This document shows positions 23,560 to 32,500 of a stretch of 36,777 nucleotides of DNA, piece after piece. Below the pieces are notes generated by a model, which was given only the letters and a program-made list of their open reading frames with translations, ran no database searches and had not been told where the DNA came from. Each line of letters begins with the position of its first letter. Position 1 is the first letter of the stretch. The position numbers and the translations under genes are program-made. Source of the stretch: Bacteroidota bacterium (GTDB lineage: Bacteria > Bacteroidota > Bacteroidia > Sphingobacteriales > Sphingobacteriaceae); assembly GCA_013288235.1 (NCBI GenBank), contig JABDCF010000031.1:1-36777 (forward strand), in the 5' to 3' direction.

Positions 23560-24573
23560 CTATAAAACTAATGATAATTCAACGGTATAAGTATCTGCTT
23601 CATCGCGTATATCCAAATTATATTTACCGGGATACAGCAAATCGAGCCTGCGTTTTACATTATTTAAGCCAATGCCGCCTGATGCATCGCGGTTATTGGT
23701 ATGTTTTTTATTTTGCATATAAAAATGCAGGTGTGCTTCGTCCACGTCAATCAGCAAACGGATAGGTGTTTGCGGGTTGCTGGCTACGCCGTGTTTAAAC
23801 GCATTTTCAATAAATGCAATGAGCAGTAAAGGTACAATTTGCTGGTTCAATACTTTTCCTTCAACCTTATAATCAATGAACGCCTTATTTCCAAACCTTA
23901 TTTTTTGAAGATCGATATAATTCTGCAGGTACTGTAACTCCTTGACGAGGTCAACCTTATTATCGTTACACTCATACAGCATATATCGCATAATTTCTGA
24001 TAATTTAAGGATAGCCTCAGGTGTAGTTTCCGACCGCTGGTAAGCCAGCGAATAAATACTGTTTAAAGAGTTAAACAAAAAATGCGGGTTTATCTGCGAT
24101 TTTAAAAAAGCAAGTTCGGCGCTAAGACGCTGGTTTTCAAGGTCGCGCTGTATGCGTTCGTTCAAAAACCAATCTACCGTGAATTTTAACGCCGTGCTTA
24201 AAAATAAAAAAACAAGACTTGTAAAAATAGTACTTAAAAAGAAGTGACCGAAGCCAACAACCTCTCCTTTGGAACGTGCAAGAACAACTTGCTTAAAGAT
24301 AACCGCAACGCCATATTTGCCAAGCCCATAAACAATGACGGTGACTAAAATAGAAAATGCATAAATGCCATACTTTTTTTTATCCAAAAACTTTGGTATA
24401 AGTACCAGGAAGTTGAGGTAAAACAAGCTGATGTTTATCACAGCGTAAAGCACGAATATAACCAGCAGTTCTTCAACGGTTAACTTTGTATTAGCACTGG
24501 CAATAAACAGAAAGAAGGATACCATCGCGATCCAAAAAAATGCATGCCAGAATATTTGCCAGTGTTGTTTCAT
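23560..24573 (-). CDS. LytS-type sensor histidine kinase
   Basis: Inner-membrane kinase of 337 aa from the ATG at 24573; the codon before it is a GTG. Four TM helices lie near 8-26, 35-59, 69-91 and 109-130. A short coiled segment follows, then the His_kinase (PF06580) box with QINPHFLFN (His164 as phospho-acceptor) and the ATPase with IENAFKHG (N box) and GGIGLNNVKRRL (G box). There is almost no periplasmic domain, so it likely senses a signal in the membrane or through a membrane partner, as BceS-like kinases do with their transporter. It is divergent from the small peptide/ABC genes. Confidence 0.93.
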   Translation of the reverse strand: MKQHWQIFWHAFFWIAMVSFFLFIASANTKLTVEELLVIFVLYAVINISLFYLNFLVLIPKFLDKKKYGIYAFSILVTVIVYGLGKYGVAVIFKQVVLARSKGEVVGFGHFFLSTIFTSLVFLFLSTALKFTVDWFLNERIQRDLENQRLSAELAFLKSQINPHFLFNSLNSIYSLAYQRSETTPEAILKLSEIMRYMLYECNDNKVDLVKELQYLQNYIDLQKIRFGNKAFIDYKVEGKVLNQQIVPLLLIAFIENAFKHGVASNPQTPIRLLIDVDEAHLHFYMQNKKHTNNRDASGGIGLNNVKRRLDLLYPGKYNLDIRDEADTYTVELSLVL

Positions 24574-24602
24574 CACACCTAAATTAATATTTTGAGCGCG
24601 TT

Positions 24603-24719
24603 ATGGGGCAAATTTTATATATAACCGACTGCTTCGTCGATAAACTGCCTTTTAAACCCGACGAACGGGTTAATATGGGCAAACAACCGTTCATCTATAA
24701 ATCCCGTCAGTTGGTCTAA
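24603..24719 (+). CDS. Possible 38-residue ORF in the divergent gap
   Basis: ATG at 24603 opens 38 codons ending in TAA at 24717-24719. The product would be polar with ITDCFVDK and NMGKQPFIY segments. Codon choices look like those of neighbouring genes, but a frame this short occurs by chance often. A perfect inverted repeat (24655-24671) lies inside it, so the stretch may instead be regulatory. Function unknown. Confidence 0.25.
   Translation: MGQILYITDCFVDKLPFKPDERVNMGKQPFIYKSRQLV
24655..24671. promoter_or_regulatory. AACCCG-N5-CGGGTT inverted repeat
   Basis: A perfect 6 bp dyad with a 5-base centre in the 202-base gap between the divergent kinase and transporter genes. It is placed where an operator would act on either direction. 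The dyad is also compatible with a small RNA hairpin. Confidence 0.35.
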
Positions 24720-24775
24720 TTCTTTTTAGCACGTGAAATATTAACTATTCCTTTGTATCATCAAATCACAAGACG

Positions 24776-24979
24776 ATGAAAAAGCTACTCACAAACTCAA
24801 ATCCATTCATATTGTTGCTGATTCCAGTAATGTTCGCCCTCATAATGGGTGTTAGCTACCAGGTACAGCAAAAAAGAGAAGCAATTGTTGGCACAACAGT
24901 TCATGCTACATCACTTTTTTACAAAGGCGTTAGTTTAATAAAGACTGTATGTACTGTAGCTAAAGAAAAGCTATGGTAA
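24776..24979 (+). CDS. Small membrane peptide coupled to an ABC transporter
   Basis: A 67 aa protein with a short basic N-terminus, one TM helix at about 11-29 (FILLLIPVMFALIMG) and a basic, Ser/Thr/Val-rich C-terminal segment with one Cys (Cys59). Its stop (24977-24979) lies beyond the ATG of the ABC ATPase gene (24973), so the genes overlap by 7 bases and should be translationally coupled. I do not recognise a family. It could be a transporter accessory subunit, a sensor link between transporter and kinase, or an exported peptide. A TTCCTTTG at 24748-24755 is close to a -7 box. A tight overlap with a real gene supports it being coding. Confidence 0.6.
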   Translation: MKKLLTNSNPFILLLIPVMFALIMGVSYQVQQKREAIVGTTVHATSLFYKGVSLIKTVCTVAKEKLW

Positions 24980-25872
24980 TTGATACTGAAGGCCTAACCT
25001 TTAATTTTGGCAAACAAACGGTTGTCAAATCACTATCACTAAAAGTCCCCGAAGGAAGCATATACGGCTTCCTTGGACCAAACGGGGCCGGGAAAACCAC
25101 CACGATAAAACTGCTGATGAACCTGCTGAAAACGCAGGAAGGCAGCATTCATATTTTTGGCAAAGAGCTGCAAAGCAACCGTATTGAAATTCTCTCGCAA
25201 ATAGGCTCGCTGATAGAACAGCCAGCCATATACCTTCATCTGTCTGGCAAAGAAAACCTGCTGAACAGGGCTTTATTGCTTGAAATACCTGCAAAAAGGG
25301 TTGATGAAATGCTCGACCTTGTGCATTTAACCAATGCAGCGCATAAAAAGGCAGGCCAATATTCACTGGGCATGAAACAGCGCTTAGGCATTGCCCTGGC
25401 GTTATTATCAGACCCAAAACTGCTTATACTTGATGAACCTACCAACGGACTTGACCCTAACGGTATTATCGAGATACGTGAACTGCTAATCAGGCTGGTA
25501 AGCCAACACCAAAAAACTGTTTTTATATCAAGCCATTTATTGGCCGAAATTGAACGTATGGCCACACATGTGGGCATCATAAATTATGGCGAGCTACTTT
25601 TCCAGGGAAGTATAGAGGAACTGCAAGCCTTAAACAAGCCGCAAATACAAATTGAAGCTGAAAATACGGTTGATGCAGCCAACTTTTTAAAGAAGAATGA
25701 TTTTGAAGTTACCGAAGTTGATGAACATCATATTTACGTCCCTTTCGCCTCGAAACAAAATATGGGCGAAATAAACACTTTGCTCAATAAAAACGGGTAC
25801 ACCATTTACAGCATTAATAAGCAGCAAAAAGACCTGGAAAAATTATTTTTAGCCATTACCCAAAACGCCTGA
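24973..25872 (+). CDS. ABC transporter ATPase, bacitracin/lantibiotic-export type
   Basis: Protein of 299 aa. The nucleotide-binding domain covers 1-215: Walker A GPNGAGKTT near 34-42, ABC signature YSLGMKQRL and Walker B LLILDEPTNGLD, followed by SSHLLAEIE (H-loop). The C-terminal 80 residues are the extension seen in BcrA/NukF/SpaF-like ATPases, which drive ABC-2 permeases that protect cells from peptide antibiotics. The gene overlaps the small peptide gene upstream and is 3 bases from its permease downstream. All catalytic motifs are intact. The divergent LytTR pair is likely the regulator. Confidence 0.92.
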   Translation: MVIDTEGLTFNFGKQTVVKSLSLKVPEGSIYGFLGPNGAGKTTTIKLLMNLLKTQEGSIHIFGKELQSNRIEILSQIGSLIEQPAIYLHLSGKENLLNRALLLEIPAKRVDEMLDLVHLTNAAHKKAGQYSLGMKQRLGIALALLSDPKLLILDEPTNGLDPNGIIEIRELLIRLVSQHQKTVFISSHLLAEIERMATHVGIINYGELLFQGSIEELQALNKPQIQIEAENTVDAANFLKKNDFEVTEVDEHHIYVPFASKQNMGEINTLLNKNGYTIYSINKQQKDLEKLFLAITQNA

Positions 25873-25875
25873 GCC

Positions 25876-26679
25876 ATGAAAGGATTTATACTATCGTTCC
25901 GGTCTGAATTTTACAAAACGCGCAAAACTGCGGGGTTTTGGAGCGCTGTAATTTTACCGTTATTAATTTGCCTGTTATTATTTATCGTTTTCTTTTCGAA
26001 AAGTGAAGATTTTAAAACGTTACCGGCTTTAATGTTATGGCTGCGTTTTGCAGGTGCGATTTTCGGGATAATGGGATCGTTTTTATTGCCGATGCTTATT
26101 GTTTTTATAGGCTACTCTGTAAATAGTATCGAGCACAAGGCCGATACCTGGAAAACGCTTTTTAGCCTGCCTATATCAAAGCTTTCGGTATATGCTGCCA
26201 AATATTTTTACGCTTTCTTTTTGGTGTTTTTATGCCTCTCGTTATTTGTGTTATTCACTTTAGGTTTTGGTAATTTATTAAGCGTGTTAAAGCCCGGGTT
26301 GAGGTTTGGTGACTATAGCATATTTGGCACCTTAACGCAAATGTATTGTAAGTTTTTCCTGTCATCGTTAGGCATACTATCTATACAATTTTTACTTGGG
26401 CTTTTATTCCGCGATTTTTTAAAGCCAATGGGCATTGGTTTTGTTTGCATTATCGCGGGCGATTTTTTAGGCGGCGCGGGCTGGAAATATGCGTACCTGT
26501 TCCCCTACTCGCACCCGATGCTGGCTTTAAAAGCATTTGGCGAATCAAAAGGCAAGCTCAACGCAATGCCAACAATTACTGTCGACATGTTTACCAAAGA
26601 TACCTGGGTAAGCCTTGCCGTAGCCATAATTGTTTTTATCGGCGGCTATTTTATAGTACTGAAGAAGAGTGTGAAATAG
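25876..26679 (+). CDS. ABC-2 type permease (BcrB/lantibiotic immunity-like)
   Basis: Protein of 267 aa with six hydrophobic segments near 20-40, 55-80, 110-135, 155-175, 180-200 and 240-262, the usual layout of ABC-2 permeases of the lantibiotic-immunity group. The opening SEFYKTRKTAGFWSAV is typical, with a cytoplasmic amphipathic helix before TM1. There is no signal peptide. Only 3 bases separate it from the ATPase gene, so they form one transporter. The substrate may be a peptide antibiotic, but this is inferred from family only. Confidence 0.86.
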   Translation: MKGFILSFRSEFYKTRKTAGFWSAVILPLLICLLLFIVFFSKSEDFKTLPALMLWLRFAGAIFGIMGSFLLPMLIVFIGYSVNSIEHKADTWKTLFSLPISKLSVYAAKYFYAFFLVFLCLSLFVLFTLGFGNLLSVLKPGLRFGDYSIFGTLTQMYCKFFLSSLGILSIQFLLGLLFRDFLKPMGIGFVCIIAGDFLGGAGWKYAYLFPYSHPMLALKAFGESKGKLNAMPTITVDMFTKDTWVSLAVAIIVFIGGYFIVLKKSVK

Positions 26680-26815
26680 TTGATTAGTGATTGGAGATTA
26701 GTTAGTTTTCTACAAGGTTTAATCATCCAAGTTTGGCATTAACTCATGCCTGTTTGATAATTGCGTTTCCAATAACGGAGATTTCCGCAATAAAATAAAA
26801 AGGCGGATCAAATTT

Positions 26816-26823
26816 TATTTTTG
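26816..26823 (+). promoter_or_regulatory. -7 box (TATTTTTG) for the WG-repeat-like gene
   Basis: An exact TAnnTTTG match 40 bases before the preferred GTG start at 26863. No clear -33 TTG is seen. The box covers an in-frame TTG at 26821, which argues against that TTG being the start codon. Confidence 0.45.
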
Positions 26824-26862
26824 TTATATTGTGGATTCCAAGTATCACCTAACTTATTTGCA

Positions 26863-28008
26863 GTGGAAATCCAGAATTTTAAACACCATATACTCAAAGC
26901 TTTTGTACTATTTTTTTCATGTATGTTGTTTTACAGCAACGCTAATGGGCAAGCTAATATTGATTGGTATAAGTTTCGCGATAAAAAAACCAACCTGTTA
27001 GGCTATAAAAATGCACAAGGCCAAGTTAAAATACAAGCGAAGTTCGGTGGACTAACAGACGCCTTAGTTTTTAGAAATATTATTGCTGTTGATGATGAGA
27101 AAACTGAAAAATCATATTACCTTTTAAAAAATGGGGATAAAATTGGATTAGACAGCTTATACATATGGGACAATTCTTTTGATCATGAAAATGAAAATAA
27201 GATACGGTTCCGGGATAAAAAGACGGACAAAGTTGGTTTTTTTAATACAGATGGTAAAATAATAATTCCGGCTCTATACAATGATGCACAACCTTTCCAT
27301 AATGGGCTTGCTTTGGTTATACACGATGCAAAACGTAAATGTTCAAACGGGAGTCCTTACAATGAAGACGCTCCTTGCGAGAATTGGTATTGGGATGGTG
27401 TAAGTGCACTTATTGATAGCAATAACAGAGTTGTGGCAAATAACATAAACATCAATCAAACCGAAAATATTGACTGGTTTAGCGCAAGAATTACAAATTC
27501 AATACCCGATACAACACTTTATACTTCATTCGAAACCCCAAGCGGCGAGTTTTATTCCTTTTTAAATTACAAAAAGGAATTCAAGACATGGTTTTATAAA
27601 AATTATTTAAGAAGCCTAAATTATCAAATTTTAGCAGCAAAGTGCTACAAAGAACTTACTGTTGAAGGCCATTTTAAAAACAAAGTTAGGTTGTATTACT
27701 CAAAAGCATTCTTTTTGGATCAATATCGAATCTTGTTGCTCGAAAAAATGAAAGATATAAAGGCAAATACGGTAAAAACCATAATTTTTGGTGAAGATAT
27801 TAACCAGTATATCTACAAAGGAAAAAAATTTCCTGCTTTTTATACCGTCGATGGAGAACCTGACAAACAAAAACATCCTCTTTTTAATGTAGTATCCACA
27901 TACTATAAAAAAAACAAGCAACTCGATCATCAGGATCAATTCTTCTTTATTCGTACTAACGGTGGATACGAGCTTATTGGAATTGCTTTGGGTATAGGAG
28001 AATTGTAG
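26863..28008 (+). CDS. WG-repeat-like exported protein
   Basis: About 381 aa from the GTG at 26863. This start gives a signal peptide (HHILKAFVLFFSCMLFYSNANGQA) and leaves the promoter box upstream; in-frame TTG at 26821 is less likely. The N-terminal half has several degenerate WG-type repeats, seen in RFRDKKTDKVGFFNTDGK and IIPALYNDAQPFHNGLALV (about residues 110-155). The C-terminal half, about 190 residues, has no recognisable domain. The function is unknown; WG repeats usually make a beta-structured binding module. The gene is more A/T-rich by eye than its neighbours. It stands alone between the ABC operon and the convergent M28 gene. Confidence 0.72.
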   Translation: MEIQNFKHHILKAFVLFFSCMLFYSNANGQANIDWYKFRDKKTNLLGYKNAQGQVKIQAKFGGLTDALVFRNIIAVDDEKTEKSYYLLKNGDKIGLDSLYIWDNSFDHENENKIRFRDKKTDKVGFFNTDGKIIIPALYNDAQPFHNGLALVIHDAKRKCSNGSPYNEDAPCENWYWDGVSALIDSNNRVVANNININQTENIDWFSARITNSIPDTTLYTSFETPSGEFYSFLNYKKEFKTWFYKNYLRSLNYQILAAKCYKELTVEGHFKNKVRLYYSKAFFLDQYRILLLEKMKDIKANTVKTIIFGEDINQYIYKGKKFPAFYTVDGEPDKQKHPLFNVVSTYYKKNKQLDHQDQFFFIRTNGGYELIGIALGIGEL

Positions 28009-28048
28009 AAAGTAATTCGTCTAAACTTTTCAAAATTAAAATAAAAAC

Positions 28049-29401
28049 CTACCTCACCGGCTTCGGAAACACAGGCAAACTTTCATGCCCATCTGCATCA
28101 ACTGATTGTACTGCAAAAAGATAATTATCTTTTGAATAAGCAAGTGTTGCGGTATTATCGGTTACATAAAATTTCTTTTCCCAATGGGGACTGATGGTTT
28201 CGCGCATCAATACATAATATCCGGCAGGCTTTTTGCCTGATTTTGGAGCTTCCCATTTTAGGGTGGTTTTGTTGGTTAACCCACTGGTAACTATGCCCAC
28301 GTCCTGCGGTTCTGCTGGTGCGAGAGCGAGGTTGGCCAGTACAGAAAGGTTCATACGGGCTACTTTTTGTACATAGTTAAAATCAACAAAATCGGGAAGG
28401 TCACCGTAGTCAATACCGTTTTCTGTGCGGACATCCTGGTGCTGGCGGTTAAAATCTTCATTCATTTCGGTAAACCGTACGGCGGTAAAACCTTGCAATA
28501 AAAATGGGACGTGGTCGCCACCGCGCAGGTAACGGTCGCGGCGATAGATGAGTTTTACATCAAGTTGGTCAACATAGCGTTCGGCAGTTTCTTTTACATA
28601 ACGTGCCAGCTCTCGTGAAGGGCTGTCGTTTTCACCGCCTAATGATATCAAACTTGCTATTTCCTTTTCATTTTTTGCAGCGGTTGATGGTACACCTTCG
28701 CTAAAAACGCGGACGCTGCGGTTATCTTTCAAATCGGTTTCCATGCCGTGGGTATTGCCGACAATATCATTGTTTAGCATGGCGTCAACGTTCCAGTTTT
28801 CGGCTTTTGCCCGTTTGGCAACATTGGTAGAGCCATATAAACCCTGCTCCTCGCCTACCACCGACATAAATATAATAGTTGCCGGGAACGATCTTTTTGC
28901 CATCACCCTCGCCAGCTCCATAGATACTGCGGTGCCCGAGGCATCATCGTTTGCGCCTGGTTCAACAGCATTGGGGTTCATCACATCATTTACGCGTGAA
29001 TCATAATGACCTGATACAATATAAACCCGTGTATCATTAGGATCTGTTCCTTTCAAAATTGCCAGCACGTTTTTAAGATGAACGGGGTTATCTATCCGGT
29101 TTCCTTTCGGCTGGGTAAACGTATCAAACTGTACCTTCATCCTTCCGCCCGAGGCCGAGGCATATTTTTCCATTTCAGCTTTTATCCAGTTACGGGCCGC
29201 GCCACTACCTTCAGTTTTGCTGGTGGTATCGCTAAGGGTATGGCGGCTTTTAAAGCTTACCAGTTTGCGGATATTGGCTTCAATGTTTTTGGATGACACC
29301 TCATCAACCATTTGTTTAATGGCTGCATCCTGTTTAACAATGGTTTGTGCAGATGCCTGTAGGATGAAGAATGTTGGGATGATAAAAAATAGATGTTTCA
29401 T
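28049..29401 (-). CDS. M28-family metallopeptidase with C-terminal FN3-like domain
   Basis: Secreted aminopeptidase-like protein of 450 aa with signal peptide (MKHLFFIIPTFFILQASAQ). The co-catalytic zinc ligands of M28 are visible: His132 (SGHYDSR), Asp152 (GANDDASG), Glu184/185 (GEEQGLYG), Asp212 (NDIVGN) and His297 (GGDHVPF). A linker leads to a fibronectin-III-like C-terminal domain (about 365-450). There is no obvious T9SS C-terminal sorting domain, so it is probably periplasmic. The ATG at 29401 is only 10 bases from a 34 bp repeat arm, so its leader is repeat-derived. Confidence 0.9.
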   Translation of the reverse strand: MKHLFFIIPTFFILQASAQTIVKQDAAIKQMVDEVSSKNIEANIRKLVSFKSRHTLSDTTSKTEGSGAARNWIKAEMEKYASASGGRMKVQFDTFTQPKGNRIDNPVHLKNVLAILKGTDPNDTRVYIVSGHYDSRVNDVMNPNAVEPGANDDASGTAVSMELARVMAKRSFPATIIFMSVVGEEQGLYGSTNVAKRAKAENWNVDAMLNNDIVGNTHGMETDLKDNRSVRVFSEGVPSTAAKNEKEIASLISLGGENDSPSRELARYVKETAERYVDQLDVKLIYRRDRYLRGGDHVPFLLQGFTAVRFTEMNEDFNRQHQDVRTENGIDYGDLPDFVDFNYVQKVARMNLSVLANLALAPAEPQDVGIVTSGLTNKTTLKWEAPKSGKKPAGYYVLMRETISPHWEKKFYVTDNTATLAYSKDNYLFAVQSVDADGHESLPVFPKPVR

Positions 29402-29411
29402 ATGTTCAATA

Positions 29412-29528
29412 AGCCCCCTCTAAATCTCCCCCGGTAGGGGAGACTTTTTTTATTTTAATATTTGAATATTTCAATTTTTGAACTTCCAATTTAAAGTCTC
29501 CCCAACAGGGGGAGATTTAGAGGGGGCT
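29412..29528. mobile_element. MITE-like element with 34 bp inverted ends
   Basis: The arm 29412-29445 and the reverse complement of 29495-29528 match at 32 of 34 positions. Each arm contains its own small hairpin (TCTCCCC...GGGGAGA). The 49-base centre is A/T-rich with TTGAA/TTTGAA words. No target-site duplication is visible and no transposase is encoded. The right arm reaches into the helicase-nuclease gene and provides its stop codon; the left arm is next to the M28 start codon. REP-like or hairpin-RNA repeats are alternatives to a mobile element. Confidence 0.55.
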
Positions 29529-32500
29529 GTCTTCCTCCTCCTGCATTACGCCGCCCACCTGCTTAAAGTTGCTTTTTACAAAGTGACACCAGTCGCATTC
29601 TTTTTTACCGCAGCCGGTGTTAAAATCATGCGCCATAATCTTTTGGTACACTGTCTTTATCTGGCCGGTTACCTCGATGGTATCATCAGGGGTTATCGTA
29701 ATTTTTTCTTTGTGGTATTCGCCTTCACTAACCGGTTCCACAAATTCAAATATCGTACTTATTACCTCCCAATCAACGCTGTGGTCGTTATCAATTAAAA
29801 TTTTATAAAATACAGCCTGGCGCCAGTAATCGCCGCCGTTTGGCTGTTCATCGTTCGGCCTCAGTAGTTTGTCTTTGGCATTTTTTAATTTGCCGGTTTT
29901 GTAATCGACAACGGTTACCTGTTTGCCAATAAATTCAACCTTATCGAGGTTGCCTTTTATGGGCACGCCTTCAATTTCAACATTTTTTATGCTGCGCTCG
30001 GTGACTGCTACTTTGTTCCAAACTTCAATATTCTGGTTGTAATAAACGGGCAATATTTTCTCGCCGTAATCCATTCTTCTTGCGAAATCTTCTTTTGTGA
30101 ACGAATCGCGGTTACGGTACATAAACCAGCGGAATTCCTTCATGAATTCATCCGTCAACGGGAATTCGTCGTCATTATCCTTTAACTTTCTGAAAGCTTT
30201 ATTTAAGGCCCAATGTACAGCCTGGCCAAATGTTGCCGCCGGACTTTTGCCCGATGGCACCTTTATCAGGCACTGAAAATAAAACCTTAGCGGACAGTCG
30301 AGGTAATTACTAAGGTGTGTTACCGAGAGCGTATAATCCTGCAATAACTGGTTGATGTAGTTGGTGTCAAGCAGTTCAATTTTTGGCTGATCCGTTTCGG
30401 TAAACTGGATGGCCAAAAATTCCATCATCGCATCTTCATTTACCTTTGGGTGCTGTACCCGAAGGTGTGTATCTGCTAAAATTTCACCTACAAATTGTGA
30501 TGCTTCCTGGTCTTTCCCATTTTTATCTTTACCGGAATAAGAAATCGCAAGGCATTGTTTTGCGCGGGTAATGGCCACATAAAACAACCGCCGGGATTCT
30601 TCTTTTTGTGCTATATCATCATCGGATGCCTGTGTTAGCGTATCGGGATAACTAAAACCATAATTGCGGCCTTTGCTGTCCCATATTTTTTTACTGCAAC
30701 CTATGAGGAACACATGCTCGAACTCCAGCCCTTTCGATCCATGCGCAGTAAGGAAGTTAATGCCATTTTCTGAAAATATAACCTGGTTCAGGTCAAGGCG
30801 TATCTTATTTTCTTTCATCAGCTTGATGATAGCAATCAAATCGGCCAACTTAATTTCCGGGTCTTTGCGGCTTTCATCTTTTAAAAAGTTGAAAAAGTTG
30901 GTAAGTACCTGCATGTACCAGCCTTTATCAGGTTGTTCCATAACAAATTTAAGGATACCCATTTTTGCGATAACCTGTTGAAAAAGCTGTTGCAAGGTAT
31001 TACTTACCGAATATTTTAACAGGTAATCTATATCTGCCATCAAAAACTTCATGCCATGGTTGGCCGGCTGGTCAAACAGCCCGGGCTGGGCAGGTGAGCG
31101 CATTTGGCTGATGTAGTTGCGCAGCGAGGTTTTCGGCTCGTTACGGTTTGCCGTGCTATAGTTTTCTTTTGCTACCGCGACACTTGCCTTAGCTATTTCA
31201 ATTGGCGGGATATCAAAAAAATCATAATGCATTATCTCGAACAGCAGTTCATCCCCACTATAAGGCGAGTCCATTTCCATGGCGAGGTACTGCAATATAT
31301 TGATGATCTTTTCGCCGAATGGTAAAGTGAAAATATCTATTTTACGTTTGGTGTTTACGGCTATGTGTTTGGTATCGAGGTATTGCAACAGTTCTTCTAC
31401 CTGGCTGTGGTTGCGGTAGATCACTGCAATTTCTCCGGGCTGGGTGCCTTTGGCCAGCAGGTTTTTTATTTGCATGGCCACATCCACCAGTTCCTGTCCG
31501 GGGTTTTCGTATTCATTAATAGCCGGGGTTACGGCCATCGTATTAAAGCGCGGGTGGGCAGCTTCGAGGTTCTTATCCAATGCCAACTGCGTAGTTAAAC
31601 GCTCACGGTTATTATTGATAAGGGCCCTTGAAATATCAAGTATTTGTTGATTTGAACGGTAATTTTGCTTTAGTACCACCGTATGCAGGGTATTTACATA
31701 ATCGTTAGCAAAATCAAGGATATTCTTCATGTTCGCACCCTGGAACTTAAAGATCGATTGGTCGTCGTCACCCACTACAAAAACGTTCGGAGTCTCCCAA
31801 TAATTCAGTATAAATTTTAACAACTCATTTTGCGACCCACTGGTATCCTGGAATTCATCTACCAAAATATACTGGTAACGTTCCTGGTAACGACGCAGCA
31901 ATTCTTCACTTTCATTAAAAGCTTTAAGCACCCATTGGATCATATCGTCATAATCGTACCGGCCGCGCTCTTTCATCTTTTTATCGAAATTGCGGTACTC
32001 GCTTACTGCGGCCAGTAGTTTTTTCATGGTATCATGTGCTTTGTCTATCAGGCCCTGGTTGGGGTCGCCGGCTTTTATGCCTTTGGTTGCATTGGCGCGT
32101 TTATAAAAAAAGCCATCGCGCAGGTGCAGATCTTTCAGGTATTCTTCAACGGCAGCATTCATTATTTCCTCGCTCCAGTTTTCTTTTTTCATGGTCGAAA
32201 AAAGGTCTTTCAGTCGCGGCGCATCGTAATAAACTTCGCCGGTAAAGCGCTTTAATAAATGGTCGTTGGAGAATTCATCCACCAGCTCCCTGAACAACAT
32301 GGCCGATTCCAGGTCAGATAAAGCCTCAAGGCTCAGCTTGCCGAAATAATCAAGGTTTTCCTGGATGATCTCATTGCAAAAAGCATGGAACGTATAAATA
32401 TTAACCCGGTAAGCGTCAGGGCCTATGAATTCAAACAGGCGTTTGCGCATGGCAACAGCGCCGGCATCAGTATAGGTAAGGCATAAAATTTCGTGTGCAT

